From positions 1-56,983 of the forward strand of contig JAYUDN010000047.1 of assembly GCA_043739785.1 (NCBI GenBank): a stretch of 56,983 bases of DNA, written 5' to 3'. The position numbers and the translations under genes are program-made. Of the stretch, positions 1-11,483 are shown piece by piece (position 1 is the stretch's first letter; the number at the start of each line of letters is the position of its first letter). The DNA comes from JAYUDN01 sp043739785. Lineage in GTDB: Bacteria; Patescibacteriota; Gracilibacteria; BD1-5; UBA2023. The notes below the pieces were generated by a model. The model had not been told where the DNA came from. It was given only the letters and a program-made list of their open reading frames with translations, and made no database searches.

Positions 1-1
1 A

Positions 2-99
2 GTGCTTTATTATCTTTTTAAGCTCATAGACTGATATTTTGCTGTATGGAATCATAAGAAGAGAGTATAGGTATTTCTCTCTTCTGGTCTAGAGCCTAG
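2..99. repeat. Left copy of a perfect 98-bp terminal inverted repeat
   Basis: Bases 2-99 are the exact reverse complement of the last 98 bases of the window (56886-56983); the match stops abruptly at CTAG, after which the two flanks differ. The repeat contains an internal 9-bp stem (57-65 with 77-85, AGAAGAGAG/CTCTCTTCT) and a near-palindrome around TCTAGA at 86-96. I see no ORF in it. It may be a dispersed repeat at which the assembly broke, or a real terminal inverted repeat of a linear or transposable unit. The sequence alone cannot decide. Confidence 0.95.
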
Positions 100-113
100 A
101 TAAATATATCTCC

Positions 114-145
114 AGTGTAGTATCTCAAAAGTGAGAAACTACACT
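114..145. terminator. Strong stem-loop at the 3' end of the exonuclease gene
   Basis: AGTGTAGT (114-121) pairs with ACTACACT (138-145). After a 2-nt mismatch, CTCA pairs with TGAG around a 4-nt loop. The hairpin overlaps the stop codon of the minus-strand exonuclease gene. No U-run follows on either strand, so it may protect the mRNA 3' end rather than act as an intrinsic terminator. Confidence 0.45.
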
Positions 146-732
146 CAGAGGAATTTCTTCAAAACCGCAAGCGTTGCTATTATGTCTCAGCGTGCAGTAT
201 GTGCTTCATATCCAGTCACACCGAGGCGTGCGGCGAGGCCATTGGGTTTGGAGAGGCTGGTGCTCTGGAATGGAAGGGGAGTTCCTTTGTACCGAGCGAG
301 GGCATTTTTCTGATTGGCCATACTCTTGGTATCGAGGATATCATTTCCGAGTTTATTGAAGAAATTGTGTCGATTCGTATAGTGAAAAATACTCGAGAGA
401 AATGCGATATCGGCCGTCACATACTGTCCTATGATAATCGGCTTGAGATCTCAAGGAAATGAACTCTCGACAAAGAGTTCAAAAAAGTCGATAAATTCAT
501 CATATGACTTTCCAGCAGCAATACGGTCCAGAGTAAAGCCATTGTATTCCAGTGCTTCTGGGTCTATGATGATATTATCAGGGGGACACAAGTCCATAAA
601 AAACTCTCCAGTGATTTCGAGCTTTTCATCAAGGACCATTGCTCCTACTTCGATGACTCCGTGACTAAATGGGTTCAGTCAGGTCATCTCGAGATCGATA
701 ATGAGATAGACTCAAGGTTTTGTTTCCGGCAT
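139..732 (-). CDS. DEDDh-family 3'-5' exonuclease (oligoribonuclease/DnaQ-like)
   Basis: The 197-aa protein opens with Exo I motif IIDLEMTGLNP (catalytic Asp and Glu around residues 11-13), has an Exo II region QYVTADIAFL, and ends with the Exo III motif AHTARGDIIATL carrying the His and Asp of DEDDh enzymes. This arrangement binds two metal ions and removes nucleotides from 3' ends of DNA or short RNA. Length and the single-domain layout fit oligoribonuclease or a stand-alone epsilon-like exonuclease; I cannot choose between them. The reading frame contains TGA at several glycine positions, including the TGLNP glycine. It is divergent from rlmE with a 126-bp shared upstream region. No Shine-Dalgarno is seen before the chosen ATG. 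Confidence 0.85.
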
Positions 733-858
733 GAGTACGCTTAAGGGAGAAATTAATTTGCTTTTTTGGTTTACGTTCCTAAGCTGTACTTCCGAGTGAA
801 GTGGATAGGTTATTGTATCATCTGTGACTCATAAGTCAAAAAAAATTACTTTACAAAA

Positions 859-1458
859 ATGACAAAACAGTTTATCGTACAAGATCCGTATTTCAAAAAG
901 GCCAAAGAGATGGGTTATCGAGCTCGGAGTGCGTTCAAGCTTCTCGAAATACAAGAGAAGTATCGTATCATCGATTCCGGTATGTGCGTGCTCGATGTCG
1001 GGTGTGCCCCAGGGAGTTTTATGCAGGTTGTTTCTCGATTAGTGGGGCCATCGTGACGGGTGATATGAGTGGATATCCAGTCGATTAAGTCCTTTGGGCA
1101 GCCAAATATCTCCTTTCTGAAGGCAAGTATATTTGATTATGAAATCATATACGAGTTTATTCGTACTCGTGGTATTGAGAAGTTTGATCTTATTGTTTCC
1201 GATATTGCGCCGAATACTTCCGGTATCACTGGGGTAGATCAATATCGATCAATTGAGCTCAACCTTGCTATTCTTGAGGTAGCGGATGAGTTCCTCAAAC
1301 AATGAGGAAATACCCTCCTCAAGGTCTTTATCGGGGAGGATGTGAATGATCTGATCGGTCCCATCAAACAAAAGTATCAGAAACTCGTACGTATCAAACC
1401 ACAAGCCTGTCGTGATCGGAGCTTTGAAGAATACTTTATTTGCATGGGAAAAAAATAG
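859..1458 (+). CDS. rlmE: 23S rRNA 2'-O-ribose methyltransferase (RrmJ/FtsJ family)
   Basis: The protein is 199 aa, close to the usual ~200 aa of RlmE, which methylates the 2'-OH of a uridine in the A-loop of 23S rRNA using SAM. Visible features are the N-terminal RARSAFKL with the catalytic Lys, the SAM motif LDVGCAPGSF, the acidic VDIQ that follows a TGA-encoded glycine, the catalytic Asp region VSDIAPNTSG, LLKVF with the second Lys and the C-terminal EEYF Glu. All four members of the K-D-K-E tetrad are therefore in place. Glycines in GPSGRVIGVDIQ are TGA, which is good evidence for recoding. The next gene starts 75 bp downstream on the same strand. Confidence 0.93.
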
Positions 1459-1533
1459 AATACCGGATAGGTTTTTATACCCCGTATGGTATAACTTTAC
1501 GACAGATATTTTGATAATTATTGCCTTCTTTCT

Positions 1534-2088
1534 ATGCTAGACTATATTTTTACACTTGATACAACATTGATTCTCGGCGTTGGGAATTTACAGAAAGATT
1601 GGCTTACGCCAATCATGACATGATTTACGACCATGGGGGATACCGGGATGATTTGGATCATTTTCACAGCATGCCTTTTGCTACTCTCATCATTTCGATT
1701 TTCAGGGATTACACTCACTATCGGACTTTTTATCAATCTCGTACTAGGAGAGTGAATATTGAAGCATCTATTCGATCGAGCGCGTCCATTCGAAGATCTT
1801 CCGACTATACTCCTCTATATTTCTCCGCCGATTACGTCTTCTTTTCCATCCGGTCACTCGAGTGCCTCCATCTGTTTTGCCTGTATTTTTACCTATTTTT
1901 TCTGGAAAAAATCAAAATACAATGTTCTACTCATCTGGCTTCTGGCTCTTGGAATTACCTTCTCTCGCTTCTACCTCCAAGTGCACTATCCGAGCGATAT
2001 ACTCTGATGAATCTTCGTATGAATACTGAGCGCACGCATAGCTGTACTTATTAGTAAGTACTATAAGCAGAAACTGATTCGTTTATAA
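1534..2088 (+). CDS. PAP2-superfamily membrane phosphatase (undecaprenyl-PP/PgpB-like)
   Basis: This is a 184-aa multi-spanning protein with the three phosphatase signature motifs in order: KHLFDRARP (residues 77-85), PSGH (His about 108) and SRFYLQVHYPSD (Arg 145, His 151). Such enzymes dephosphorylate lipid phosphates at the membrane, for example undecaprenyl diphosphate recycling in cell-wall synthesis or phosphatidylglycerophosphate. The substrate cannot be read from sequence. Five TGA codons are read as Gly. A short hairpin followed by eight T's lies downstream (2109-2136) and may end the transcript. Confidence 0.88.
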
Positions 2089-2108
2089 GTAGTACCATAT
2101 AGATAGGT

Positions 2109-2136
2109 AACCTCTGTATGTCAATAGGTTTTTTTT
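2109..2136 (+). terminator. Possible weak intrinsic terminator after the PAP2 gene
   Basis: A 5-bp stem (AACCT/AGGTT) with a 12-nt loop is followed directly by T8. The stem is short, so the T-run carries most of the case. It sits 20 bp after the PAP2 stop and before the next gene on the same strand. Confidence 0.35.
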
Positions 2137-2184
2137 GACGGAGATGAGGATTACTCTATACTGGATATGATTTTTCTTCCTTCT

Positions 2185-3858
2185 ATGAATAAATATGCTA
2201 TTTTTCTTGGACTCTTTCTTATTTTTCCTTCTACGGTATGAGCTGTAGAAAGTCGCTGTTTCACGGAATTTGCCGACATCGAAAATACCTGATCATCTTC
2301 CTTTTTTGTCACTACTGACTCTCGGGATGATCTTTTTTTTGTAGACGATTCGAATCTCGTTCCCTCGAAACTCAAGCCAAATATCACGAGAGAATCATTT
2401 CCCTATACGCTGACGTCTTCTCTTCTCACCTTTCCTCTTGAGAAAGCATGACTCTTGACTGATGATGTGAGGAGTACTGCGATCGAGGTTGATCCCCTTA
2501 TGGCACCATCCGGATTTTCTATTACTCTTGATTTTGGGCAGGAACTCGTAAAAGATACATTTGATTTTGTGTATGAGGTGACCGGTGGAAGTGCGATATC
2601 AATTGTTGAAATATCCAAAGATGGACAGAGTTATGTCCCAGTATCTTCTTCCCAGATTCCTACATACTCCTTTCGATTCCTCCGGATTACCTATCCGAAG
2701 TGAGAAAAGATACAATCGAGTGTTTTCCTGAATACGATTCGATTTGATAAAAAAGTACTTCCAGTCTATATCGTAAGTCCTAGGGCTTCCTGAAAAATCC
2801 AGGCCTTCCGATGATGGATTTGTGATGATAGTCTTCTCTATGTACTCCAAAATCAGGCGACTCAGCTCAGTCAAAGTATAGGGATTGATATCCCGGTAGA
2901 AAATCCGGTTTCGCTCTCATTTTCTCCTCTTCCCACGACGGGTATGGATAGCGACGGAGATGGCATCATAGATATGCGTGATAACTGTCCAAATGTTAAA
3001 AATCCCGATCAGAAAGATAGAAACTTCGATGGAAGGGGAGATGCTTGTACCGATGATGATAGTGATGGGATTTTTGGCGCGAGTGATAACTGTCCAAATG
3101 TTAAAAATCCCGATCAGAAAGATATCAATGCGAATGGGCTCGGGGATGCCTGTGAGTTTGACTCTGATTCAGACGGGATTTTTGATGGAGCGGACAATTG
3201 TATCCACACGTCGAATCCCGATCAGAAAGATACAGATGGAGATGGTATCGGTGATGCCTGTGATAACTGCAAACTCTTTAATCCAGACCAGATTGATTTT
3301 GATGGGAATGGCATCGGAGATGTATGTACGACACGAGAAGCCTACGAAAAGGCGAATGACTCAGATAAGGATGGTATACTAGATGCGGTGGATAATTGTA
3401 AGAAAGTACCGAATCCAGACCAGAAAGATACAGACGGAGATGGAGTAGGCGATGCCTGTGATAACTGTCTTTCTATCAAAAATAATGATCAAAAGGATGA
3501 AAATAAAAATGGAATCTGAGAAATGTGTGAAGATATTGATACAGATGGAGTAGATGGCTGGCGGGATAACTGTCCGAGTATCGCTAATCCAGACCAGAAA
3601 GACGACAATAATAATGGAATCGGAAACGCATGTGAAGATACAGACGGGGATGGTATATTTGATGTGAAAGATAATTGTCCAGGGGTATATAATCCTGATC
3701 AGAAAGATACGGATGGTGATGGTATCGGAAACCTCTGTGATGATACCGATAATCGTATGATAGAGTCCAATCGTACGTTATTTATGGTGCTTTTCGGATG
3801 TATTGCCCTTGCTTTTATCGGAGGGATTATTTATTTTATCAGAAAAATCAAACTCTAA
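2185..3858 (+). CDS. Surface protein with thrombospondin type 3 calcium-binding repeats
   Basis: This 557-aa protein has an N-terminal signal sequence (MNKYAIFLGLFLIFPSTVGA), then about 230 residues of mostly beta-looking sequence without recognised motifs. From about residue 254 it carries at least ten Asp-rich repeats of the form DxDGDGIxDxxDNCPxxxNPDQKD, the Ca2+-binding thrombospondin type 3 repeat seen in bacterial OmpA-like and adhesin proteins. It ends with a single transmembrane helix (FMVLFGCIALAFIGGIIYFI) and a basic RKIKL tail, so the repeats should face outside with the C-terminus anchored in the membrane. An in-frame ATG six codons upstream (2167) is an alternative start. It precedes a large membrane protein by 11 bp and may be co-transcribed. 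Adhesion to a host cell is an inference only. Confidence 0.85.
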
Positions 3859-3869
3859 TCTTTTATCAT

Positions 3870-6800
3870 ATGGTATCACTTCTCAATAGGCTCGCTTGGT
3901 GTATTTCTAGTATACTCGGAACGCTCTTCGTTCTCCTCCTTATGGGAACGAGATGAGGGTATTACTCATTTTGGGGCGAGGGCTTTATTATCGTATTTTG
4001 GGGATTGGTCATATGATTTTTTATCAAGAAGGTATTTTTCTCATATTCTCAAATAGAAGAAGCGGTTCTGAGTATAGAGTGACGATGAATTGAGAATACT
4101 ACTATAACCACACCTGTTTCATGAATTTCCAACGAGGTGAATAAAGATATATCGATTATTACAGAAATTATTGCTAATAATCCTCCAGAGACGACTCATC
4201 CTATTGAATCAATTACCGTTTCAGAAGCGAAGGAAATCCCACTCTATGTCTCGGCTGAACCAGAAGAACCATCGAGAATATGGATCTGGATTCATAATTT
4301 CTTCTCGGATCGTCCCCTGGCAAAAGTCGGGGGAATCCTCCTTTTTCTAGGAGCTCTTTTTTTCCTCTGGCTTATCTTTGACGCGGTTGGTGATGTCTGG
4401 AGACTCATAATCGGTATCCTCTTCGGTTTCTTTCTGATCTGAGTCGGAGTATACCTCGATGCTCGCCATATTTCTACCGAATCCAAGGTACTATTTGGAG
4501 TTGGAATCGCAGTTAACTATCTCACCATCCTGGCTGGAAGATATATCCTCGAAGGTGGTATGGCGGATAACCCCCTTCTCTCTGATGTATTTGCGACCGT
4601 TGCTCTCCTTCTCAACACTGGACTTGCGATAGCACTCGCTCTGGTCTATCGGTCTCGAGTTCTTCTCGGGTTTGCGTTTATATTTGCCTATATGACCCCG
4701 TTTCTCGTCGGATCGAAAACCTCGAGCATATTCCTTCTCGTTACCTATACTACGATCCTTACCATCGCCATCGCTACTATCAATAGTTTCTACGTAAAAA
4801 TGCAGGAGTCAGAAAGTATCGAATACCTTCAGGGAATCGGCATGATAGGTATGACCCTTCTTCTTTCGGTCGCGACCTTTTGATCGAGTTCGAACGAGAT
4901 GATTACGGTATTTATAGGATTGTTTGTTTGCGTCGTAGCCCTCACTCTTTTCTCCTATCGATCGAAACTTTCACCACTCCCTATTTTTATCTGAGCCTAT
5001 TTCGTCCTCTTTATTGCTTCGATGGGGGAGAGTTCCTTTTTCCTTCTGCCGATTGGGATTATATGACTTGTTCTCGTTTCAGTGTTCTTTGCTATACAGT
5101 GAATACTTTCCCTTTTCACGATTGCTCTCTTTGGAGGGGTATCATTTTTCCTCTGACTCTTCTGATTCTGGATGGATGGAGGAACCAATATCGGTATCCT
5201 TCTGGCGATTGGTGCTTCCGTGTTCTGTCTTCTAAGTATTCTTATCATCCGGACTTCATCACTCCTTCTTGGAAGTGTCGCCATCATAGGGTTCGGAAGT
5301 GTAGCCCTACTTGGAGTCAGTACACATACTGGATCTATCGATGTCGATAGCGTACTCATGACGAAGGCCATGGGAATCCTCCTTCTTATCGGAGCGAGTA
5401 TCTTTACCCTACGACTTCGTGATGTATTTCTGTTTTTTCTTGCTATTCTTCTCTCGGGAATACTTTCTATCTATCCAGATACTTTCGGAGATTCACTTTT
5501 TCTTTCTTCACTTATTGTTGTTGCATACTGGGTATTTTCTCTCTTGATTCCTTTTCTCCTCACGAGAGATTCGAAGCCACTCGTTCATCGCTCCTTTCTT
5601 CTCGGTTCTCTTCCGCTCTCGGCCCTGGTCGTGACCTATGCACTTTATAACCTCGGACAGAGAGAGTTTCCTGGACTTACTCTCGGACTGGCCTATATCC
5701 TCCTCGCGGTGGTCTATCTCCTCTATGCGATGGTTACTGGTTCTCGATTTTTCTCAGAGTGATCACCTGAAACCACAAAATCAACAGAAGATGGGAAAAA
5801 CATCCTTCTCGTTCTCTTCGCTCTTCCGCTCTCGCTCTTTACCCTCGCGCTTGCCTTCGTCTTTGGGAGCGTACCCGGAATCATGAGTCTCTCGTGGATC
5901 CTCGAATCCTCTATTCTCTATCTCGTTTATTCTCGGATGAAGGATATGAAAATCTATCTCGCTGGATGTCTCATATTTCTTATTGGACTTATCAAACAAG
6001 TCACCCTCCTGGATACTATAGGAGAGTGAGAATGGTTGATGTTTGGCATACTCGTCGTGATGCTGGCTGCTGTATTCTCGAGCCTCTATATCCTCAGAGA
6101 TGAAAAATCCCAGAATAGAACCTTCTACGATATCCTCCATATGCTCTCTGTCCTATCTATAGGATATGGAGTTTCTCAGATTATTCCTTCGACTGGTACT
6201 GGGTGGAGTATACTTGGTCCTGCTTTATTCCTTCTGATTTTATCATTTCTATATAGAGCTTTTGGGAATATTCTCCATAAGCGATTTCAATCTATCCTCC
6301 TTGCCCTTCTCTGCTTATTTTTCATAGGGAAATTTGATTTCCTCAAAGAAGATCTATGGTCACGAGTCGTACAACTAGGGGCTCTTGTTACCATTCTCGG
6401 AATCGGATATCATGGGTATCTTTCAAAAAAAGCGGCCGGATATATCAACCTGTCCATAGCTATTCTTGGTGCATTGATAATCTCATCCCTCTATGTGAAG
6501 TTCTACTTCGAGACCTTTGCGGTATCTATCTACCTGACGATTATCGCGAGTATCGTTATCATCCGCGGTATCGTCGGTTCTAGTACGACACTTCGTACGG
6601 TAGGTCTCTATATCGGAACCTTTGCTCTTCTCAAAATACTGGGCTATGATATCTGGGAATGAAGCTACGGTACGATACTCCGGGTCTTTGCCCTGATGAT
6701 TGCTTGAGGACTCATGATCTACCTTTCGCAACTCTATGGAAGGTATGTTTCGAGACCTTGGAATGAAGAATTCTCACTTTCAGGAATTTCTGGATCTCTT

Positions 6801-7172
6801 ACTCGAACTGATGCTCAGGAATGAGCTTACTCCACTCATATGGAAGAGTGAGATAGTGCTTCACCTTTTTCTGATGAACTCGAACATGAGCTCGAAAATA
6901 CTTCCGTAACACATCTTTCCGGAGTACGTTTTATTTCACTTTCTGGAAACTCATTTATCGTGAAGCGAGTTTCGGTTCTCCGACTCAGTCTTCACATTAC
7001 GAATACGCTGAAAAAAATGAGCTTTCACCCCAATGAGCTCATCTCTTCATATAGCTATGTTCTGAAAAACCTCAAGAGTTCGATGCCCGAGAAGGATCTC
7101 AATCTCCTTCTTGAAAAATTAAAAATATGGATTCAAGAAGGAGGAACTATAGAGTTTGTAGGGAAAAAGTAG
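3870..7172 (+). CDS. Large polytopic membrane protein, DUF2339-like
   Basis: The frame is 1100 codons without TAA/TAG. The N-terminus has two membrane helices, then a soluble acidic stretch (~60-125), then SRIWIWIHNFFSDRPLAKVGGILLF... (quoted only in part: WIWIHNFFSDRPLAKVGG), which matches the conserved entry of the DUF2339 family where a W/F-rich segment precedes a long series of helices. I count well over twenty hydrophobic segments up to about residue 960. A soluble, charged C-terminal ~130 residues follows. Function of the family is unknown; cell-envelope polymer handling has been suggested from its topology. It directly follows the calcium-repeat surface protein. Confidence 0.75.
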
Positions 7173-7263
7173 TTGAGAACTAACCTCTCTCAAGGGTTAT
7201 ACTTACTTCGATTAGAAATATTTGAGAGTCGTAGTATCATCGGATTATGAGAGACTACTTGGA

Positions 7264-8430
7264 TTATTTTTCAATCTGGATTCCTTTCCATCCACCGTAG
7301 AGGGCTACCAGGCAGAGACTTCAGAGAAAAAGAGATATGCCAGTGTAGGAACCGATATGAAGGATTTTTTCTGAGAGAAACATGGTAATCGCCCCCACGA
7401 GTGACATCGTGAATCCATAGAGTGCTGAGGTATAGTCCTTCTCTTCATCTGCTCCAAGGAGCGCGAAAAAATGGGATTCGGCAAGATTCACCGATCCTCC
7501 GAAAAAAAGTCCTATAAGAAAGGCAAGTATCTGTACGAGGCTATACATTTCTTGTGTTTTTGCGAGCGTCAGTATGGTAGAAAATCAAAACATAATACTC
7601 GTGAATATCATGGAAAGTATGAGAAATGACCGAAGACGGTGATTCGCAAGCTTCACAGAAATAACATTCCCGATGATTGCACCGACTGATGAAAAGATGA
7701 GGAGGAGGGAAGCGGCCGAGTTCGACTTCTCAAAAAAGTCTTTGGAATACGTAATCGCGACCTGCGAAGCCTCGACTGATATCTGCCAGAAACAACCGAG
7801 ACCGATCATAAATATACCGTATCGGAGAAAAAGCTTCTTATACAGTGCGAATGAAAATACAAAAGGACTTCGCTCCTTTCTCGTATCTATGGTGAAAAGG
7901 ATGCTATAGGCCACTCAGAGAAGGAATATAAAATAGGCTATTCAGACGAGTCGAAGAACAGGATTTTCTCAGATTTTCGCACCGATGATCGTCCCGATAA
8001 TGAGAAATACTATAAATATAACGGTTGTAAACGCGCCAACCCCCGATGATCCGAGTTTCGAAGTCGATATTTCTCTACCGATGAGGGTGTTCTTCCCGAT
8101 CACATAGAGACTATAGGAGAGTCACATTCCTACCATAGAGATGTCGAAAAAAACCGGATGAAAAAGCGGTAGAAATGCACAACTTACGAAAAATAATACT
8201 CCGAGAATCAGGGATGTGAAGAGCATAATTCGTTCACTGTATCGTGCATAGAGAGCTCCACCTATAGCATAGGCTATCATACTTCCCAAGAGGACAAATC
8301 CTGAAATTCGCTCGAGCGTCGGAGCAAAGGAAGGTGATTCGTAGACTCACCAAAAATAGTACTTGATTCCAGCGTAGAAAAGACTCCAAAAAGCGATGAG
8401 CCCGAGGAGTGAGAGGAGAGATTTTCGCAT
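7264..8430 (-). CDS. MFS transporter
   Basis: The 388-aa protein has about 12 hydrophobic segments and a central basic loop (TIDTRKERSPF) after the sixth, the usual 6+6 layout of the Major Facilitator Superfamily. No substrate motif is evident. It lies 96 bp downstream of the phosphopantetheinyl transferase gene and in the same direction, so it may be the last gene of the acyl-lipid operon and act as an exporter or flippase for its product; that link is inferred from position alone. It converges with the DUF2339 gene across 91 bp. Confidence 0.8.
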
Positions 8431-8526
8431 AGTTGAAGTGAGAGAAGAATTAGAAGGAAACAAGGTATTTAGCCACTAGGTGATTTGTGAATGGGAGTAT
8501 CTAATTGGAGTGATTCTTTATTCCTT

Positions 8527-9093
8527 CTATAGAGTAAATGAAAGAATAAAATCTTCTCCTATGGTCGTTTGGATAGGAATAGTTTCTCATCGAAATACAA
8601 AGTAGGTAATGTTGGTGTCTTTTTTTTCGAAAAGAGATATATCTTTCATTTCGTCGAGTACTCATCCTGTCGACTTGATAATGGCTTCCTTTGCGGTCCA
8701 GAGTCTATAGAAATGTTCCCAGTTTTTCCCACCAATGATAGTATATTCCATATCACTATGAGTTTCAAGGAGACTTGTACTTCTTTCTCGATATCAAGCG
8801 ATATCAATGCCAACTCTTGTCGATCCTACGATATAGGCCACATGGTCGTCAGAATGAGATACTGACCAGTACAATAAACCTTCTCTTCTATCGACACTTA
8901 TGGGTAAAGGCCGTCCATCCATATCCTTTTCGAGGATTCCTTGGAAGGCGTAGGTACATTTCAGATATTTCATCAGATGGAAGCGTACTTCGATACTTTC
9001 TTCAGAGAGTCACTGTTCAAAGAGTATGGGATACTCCAGCCGAGCTCTTTCGAGCGTATTTTTTGATTTCTTATGATATTGGTGATGGTGCAT
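8527..9093 (-). CDS. 4'-phosphopantetheinyl transferase (Sfp/AcpT type)
   Basis: The 188-aa protein has the two diagnostic motifs of this superfamily: WSVSHSDDHVAYIVG followed by VGIDIA, with the Mg-binding Asp, and FYRLWTAKEAIIKSTG, the WxxKEAxxK signature. The enzyme moves phosphopantetheine from CoA to a serine of a carrier protein. The only carrier domain visible in the window is Ser309 of the fused PlsC-ACP-ligase gene at the head of the same operon, so that is its likely target. The start lies 1 bp after the stop of the preceding gene, showing tight coupling. Length is short of Sfp (~220 aa) but all core motifs are present. Confidence 0.88.
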
Positions 9094-9094
9094 A

Positions 9095-10393
9095 TTAGGG
9101 AAGAAAAATACTCAGCTTTGATCGGTTTCCAGAATCCAGGAACGCCTCTTCGTTTGATAAAAAATTACTCTCCGTTCTATCGATACTATCGATAAACCCT
9201 ACAAAGTCGAGTTCTTGTTGACCTGTGTTGTATTCAGATTTCATTTTCTTGACGATATCATTGGGTGGGTAGGTGATACCTATTCCAATTCGAGTCAGAG
9301 AAATATGCATTCATTCATCAGTATGAGATTCGGGGAGATACGCCTTTGTCACGAGCGTGGAGCAGACAAAATTCACATCACTATAGTAGTTGAACGAGTA
9401 ATCATAGGCAGTACCTATGAGGTGGATGGTTTTTTCTAAGGCTCTTTGTATCTTCTCTTCACTGAATCTCGTGCGAATCACTCAGAGGTAATCGTTATGC
9501 TCTGAAAGTTTTTCTATCGGGATAATCTGCACTCAAAGACCAATGGCTTCGATGATATAGTGTGTGGTATCTTTGAGTCAGAGTTTTTTCGTTTCTGAGA
9601 ATTGACTCGTTACAAATTTTCCAGTTCCCAAGTACATCACCATGTGTTTCCAGAATCCCGGGATATTGAGGTTTGTGGCTGCCCAGTTTCTTCGCGTCAG
9701 GAGGATATCTCAGGGCTTCATGCTGTTTAGGAGTGTATTGAGATGCTCTTTTCGTATGAGACCATTTTTCCTTCGTGAAAAATGTATGTACATCATGAGC
9801 CTTCACCCATGTTTTGCTATCCAAGTGAGTAAAAGTCCAAGACGATATCTCAAATGGTAATAGGTATTGATAGCATCGAGAGAAAATCTTTGTTCGAAAT
9901 TTCAGGTAGCCTTTTCTTCTCTTTCGAAAAGAGGAGAAAGATTTTCATCTACCTCATCCTTGAGACTGAGGAAATATTCTCGAGGATAAAGGAGTACGGC
10001 TATAAATCTAGCATGATACATGTATCGAGCGAGGGTCGAGTAGTTTTCAAGGAACGTGTCATCGAGGTGCTGTCTCAGGAATTCTTCATGCGGACCAAAA
10101 ATACTTCGAAGTTCATATAGCATATTGTAGTACGTGGTAATAGCCGCATACTTTACTACAAAACTATTTTTACTTCCGAGAGTAAAAAATGATCTCCAAT
10201 ATAGGCTACGTATAATTCCCCTGAGTCTAAGAAAAGGTAAAACTATATCTTTCCATAGGCGAGCTATCCTTCTTTTATCATCCGTTGTATAGAGGGTCTG
10301 TTCGCTTCAAAAGAGCGGATCATTTTTGAATGATTGGAGTGCTGTTTCGAAGTCGTTATCGATTGAAATGAGTATGGAAGAGTAGGATTTCAT
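9095..10393 (-). CDS. YiiX/YebB-type permuted NlpC/P60 (papain-fold) enzyme
   Basis: This is a 432-aa protein. Residues 1-225 are helical and unassigned. The C-terminal half starts with LNSMKPGDILLTRR and contains the catalytic His in FWKHMVMYLG (His250) and the Cys in VNFVCSTLVTKAY (Cys344), the His-before-Cys order of the circularly permuted NlpC/P60 fold, with GTAYDYSFNYYSD just before the Cys. Members of this fold are cysteine peptidases, amidases or, in the LRAT branch, lipid acyltransferases. Given its position among acyl-activating and acyl-transfer genes, a thioester or lipid substrate is as plausible as peptidoglycan. Start and stop are within 2 bp of its neighbours. Confidence 0.8.
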
Positions 10394-10395
10394 AT

Positions 10396-11481
10396 CTAAA
10401 AATCGTAAATATGTTGAAGTATTGATCCTGATTGGTGTATCAATGAAGAGAGTTTTGATACCTCGGTATATAGAAAATTTCTAGATATGAGGGGGCTTAC
10501 CGGAATAGGAATAGATAATATAATACCACTCGTATCTTGTGAAGTATACTCAACCATGATTTTTTTATTTCAAGCGATAGTTTCGACCTGTGATCAGGAA
10601 TGGTTTATTATTTTCGGAAGAGTAGTGGTAAACGGATAGTATCGAAGTATCTTTATCCCACCTGATGTTTTTTGTATAACTTCCGGATTTCAATACATAG
10701 ATCAAGTATCAAACACTCACTGAACTTCTGTCCAGGTATCAGGAGTTGCAAATGATGAGTGAGTGGCGTCCTCTATAATTTTTGCATAAAACTTCTTTAC
10801 TCAAAATTCGAGAGAATATAAGATGTATCGTTCCATTGATCGTAGAAAATTATGGGAAAGTGAAAAATTAAATCCTCAAAGTGCAGCGGAATAATCAAAC
10901 TCATACCAAGGACGTAAGAGGATAAAATCTACATATTTTCTAGATATTTGAGTATAATATTGATCCTCAGGAGTATCAAAAGAGAGAAGGGAAGTAAGTC
11001 TTCCTATGCTATTCTCATATATTCACTTGAGTCCAAATTCGAGTGTAGTACTGACTCCTATTACTTGAATCATCATATGGTATTCATAGTCTCTGGGAAT
11101 GTTTCCATCCATGAGGGCAGTTATTTTTCCGTAGAGTATCCAATAGTCTCGTAGGTAGGAAAAGTAGGGAAAATTACTAGGATTGTTTCCTCATTCAAGC
11201 CAGTCCGTGTAGTCCTCAGATATAGATACGATATACCATTCTGGAATACTCATAAATGTGTTCCCGGTTCTTCTTGATGATCCAGAATCAGTGAGAATGA
11301 TATTTTCTCTTGAAGTTCCAGAAAAAAACACTGTTTTATCAGTTTCCTTTATCGAATGATACCCTACAGAATAGTATGTATATGAAAATATGCATATAAC
11401 TATTCCAGTAGTTAAAACAAGTACGATACAGGAAAGTAGTATTTTTATAAGCCGTCTCAGGAATATTCGTAGGTTTTTCAT
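10396..11481 (-). CDS. Unrecognised membrane-anchored protein in the acyl-lipid operon
   Basis: 361 aa. The N-terminus is strongly basic (MKNLRIFLRRLIK) and then has one long hydrophobic helix, so it is anchored with the bulk outside or in the periplasm-like space. The rest is rich in aromatic residues (SIPEWYIVSISEDYTDWLE, YVDFILLRPWYEFDY) with no family I recognise. Eight or so TGA codons are read as Gly. The stop lies 2 bp before the YiiX gene and the start 2 bp after the stop of the oxidase-methyltransferase gene, so it belongs to the operon. A role in presenting or binding the lipid product is only a guess. Confidence 0.7.
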
Positions 11482-11483
11482 GC

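Noticed and set aside
1599..2054. 151-codon plus frame over the PAP2 gene
   Set aside because: The overlapping frame at 1534-2088 carries all three phosphatase motifs; this one has none.
2978..3382. 134-codon frame in the calcium-repeat gene
   Set aside because: It is an out-of-phase reading of the repeats (Met/Ile-rich periodic pattern), not a gene.
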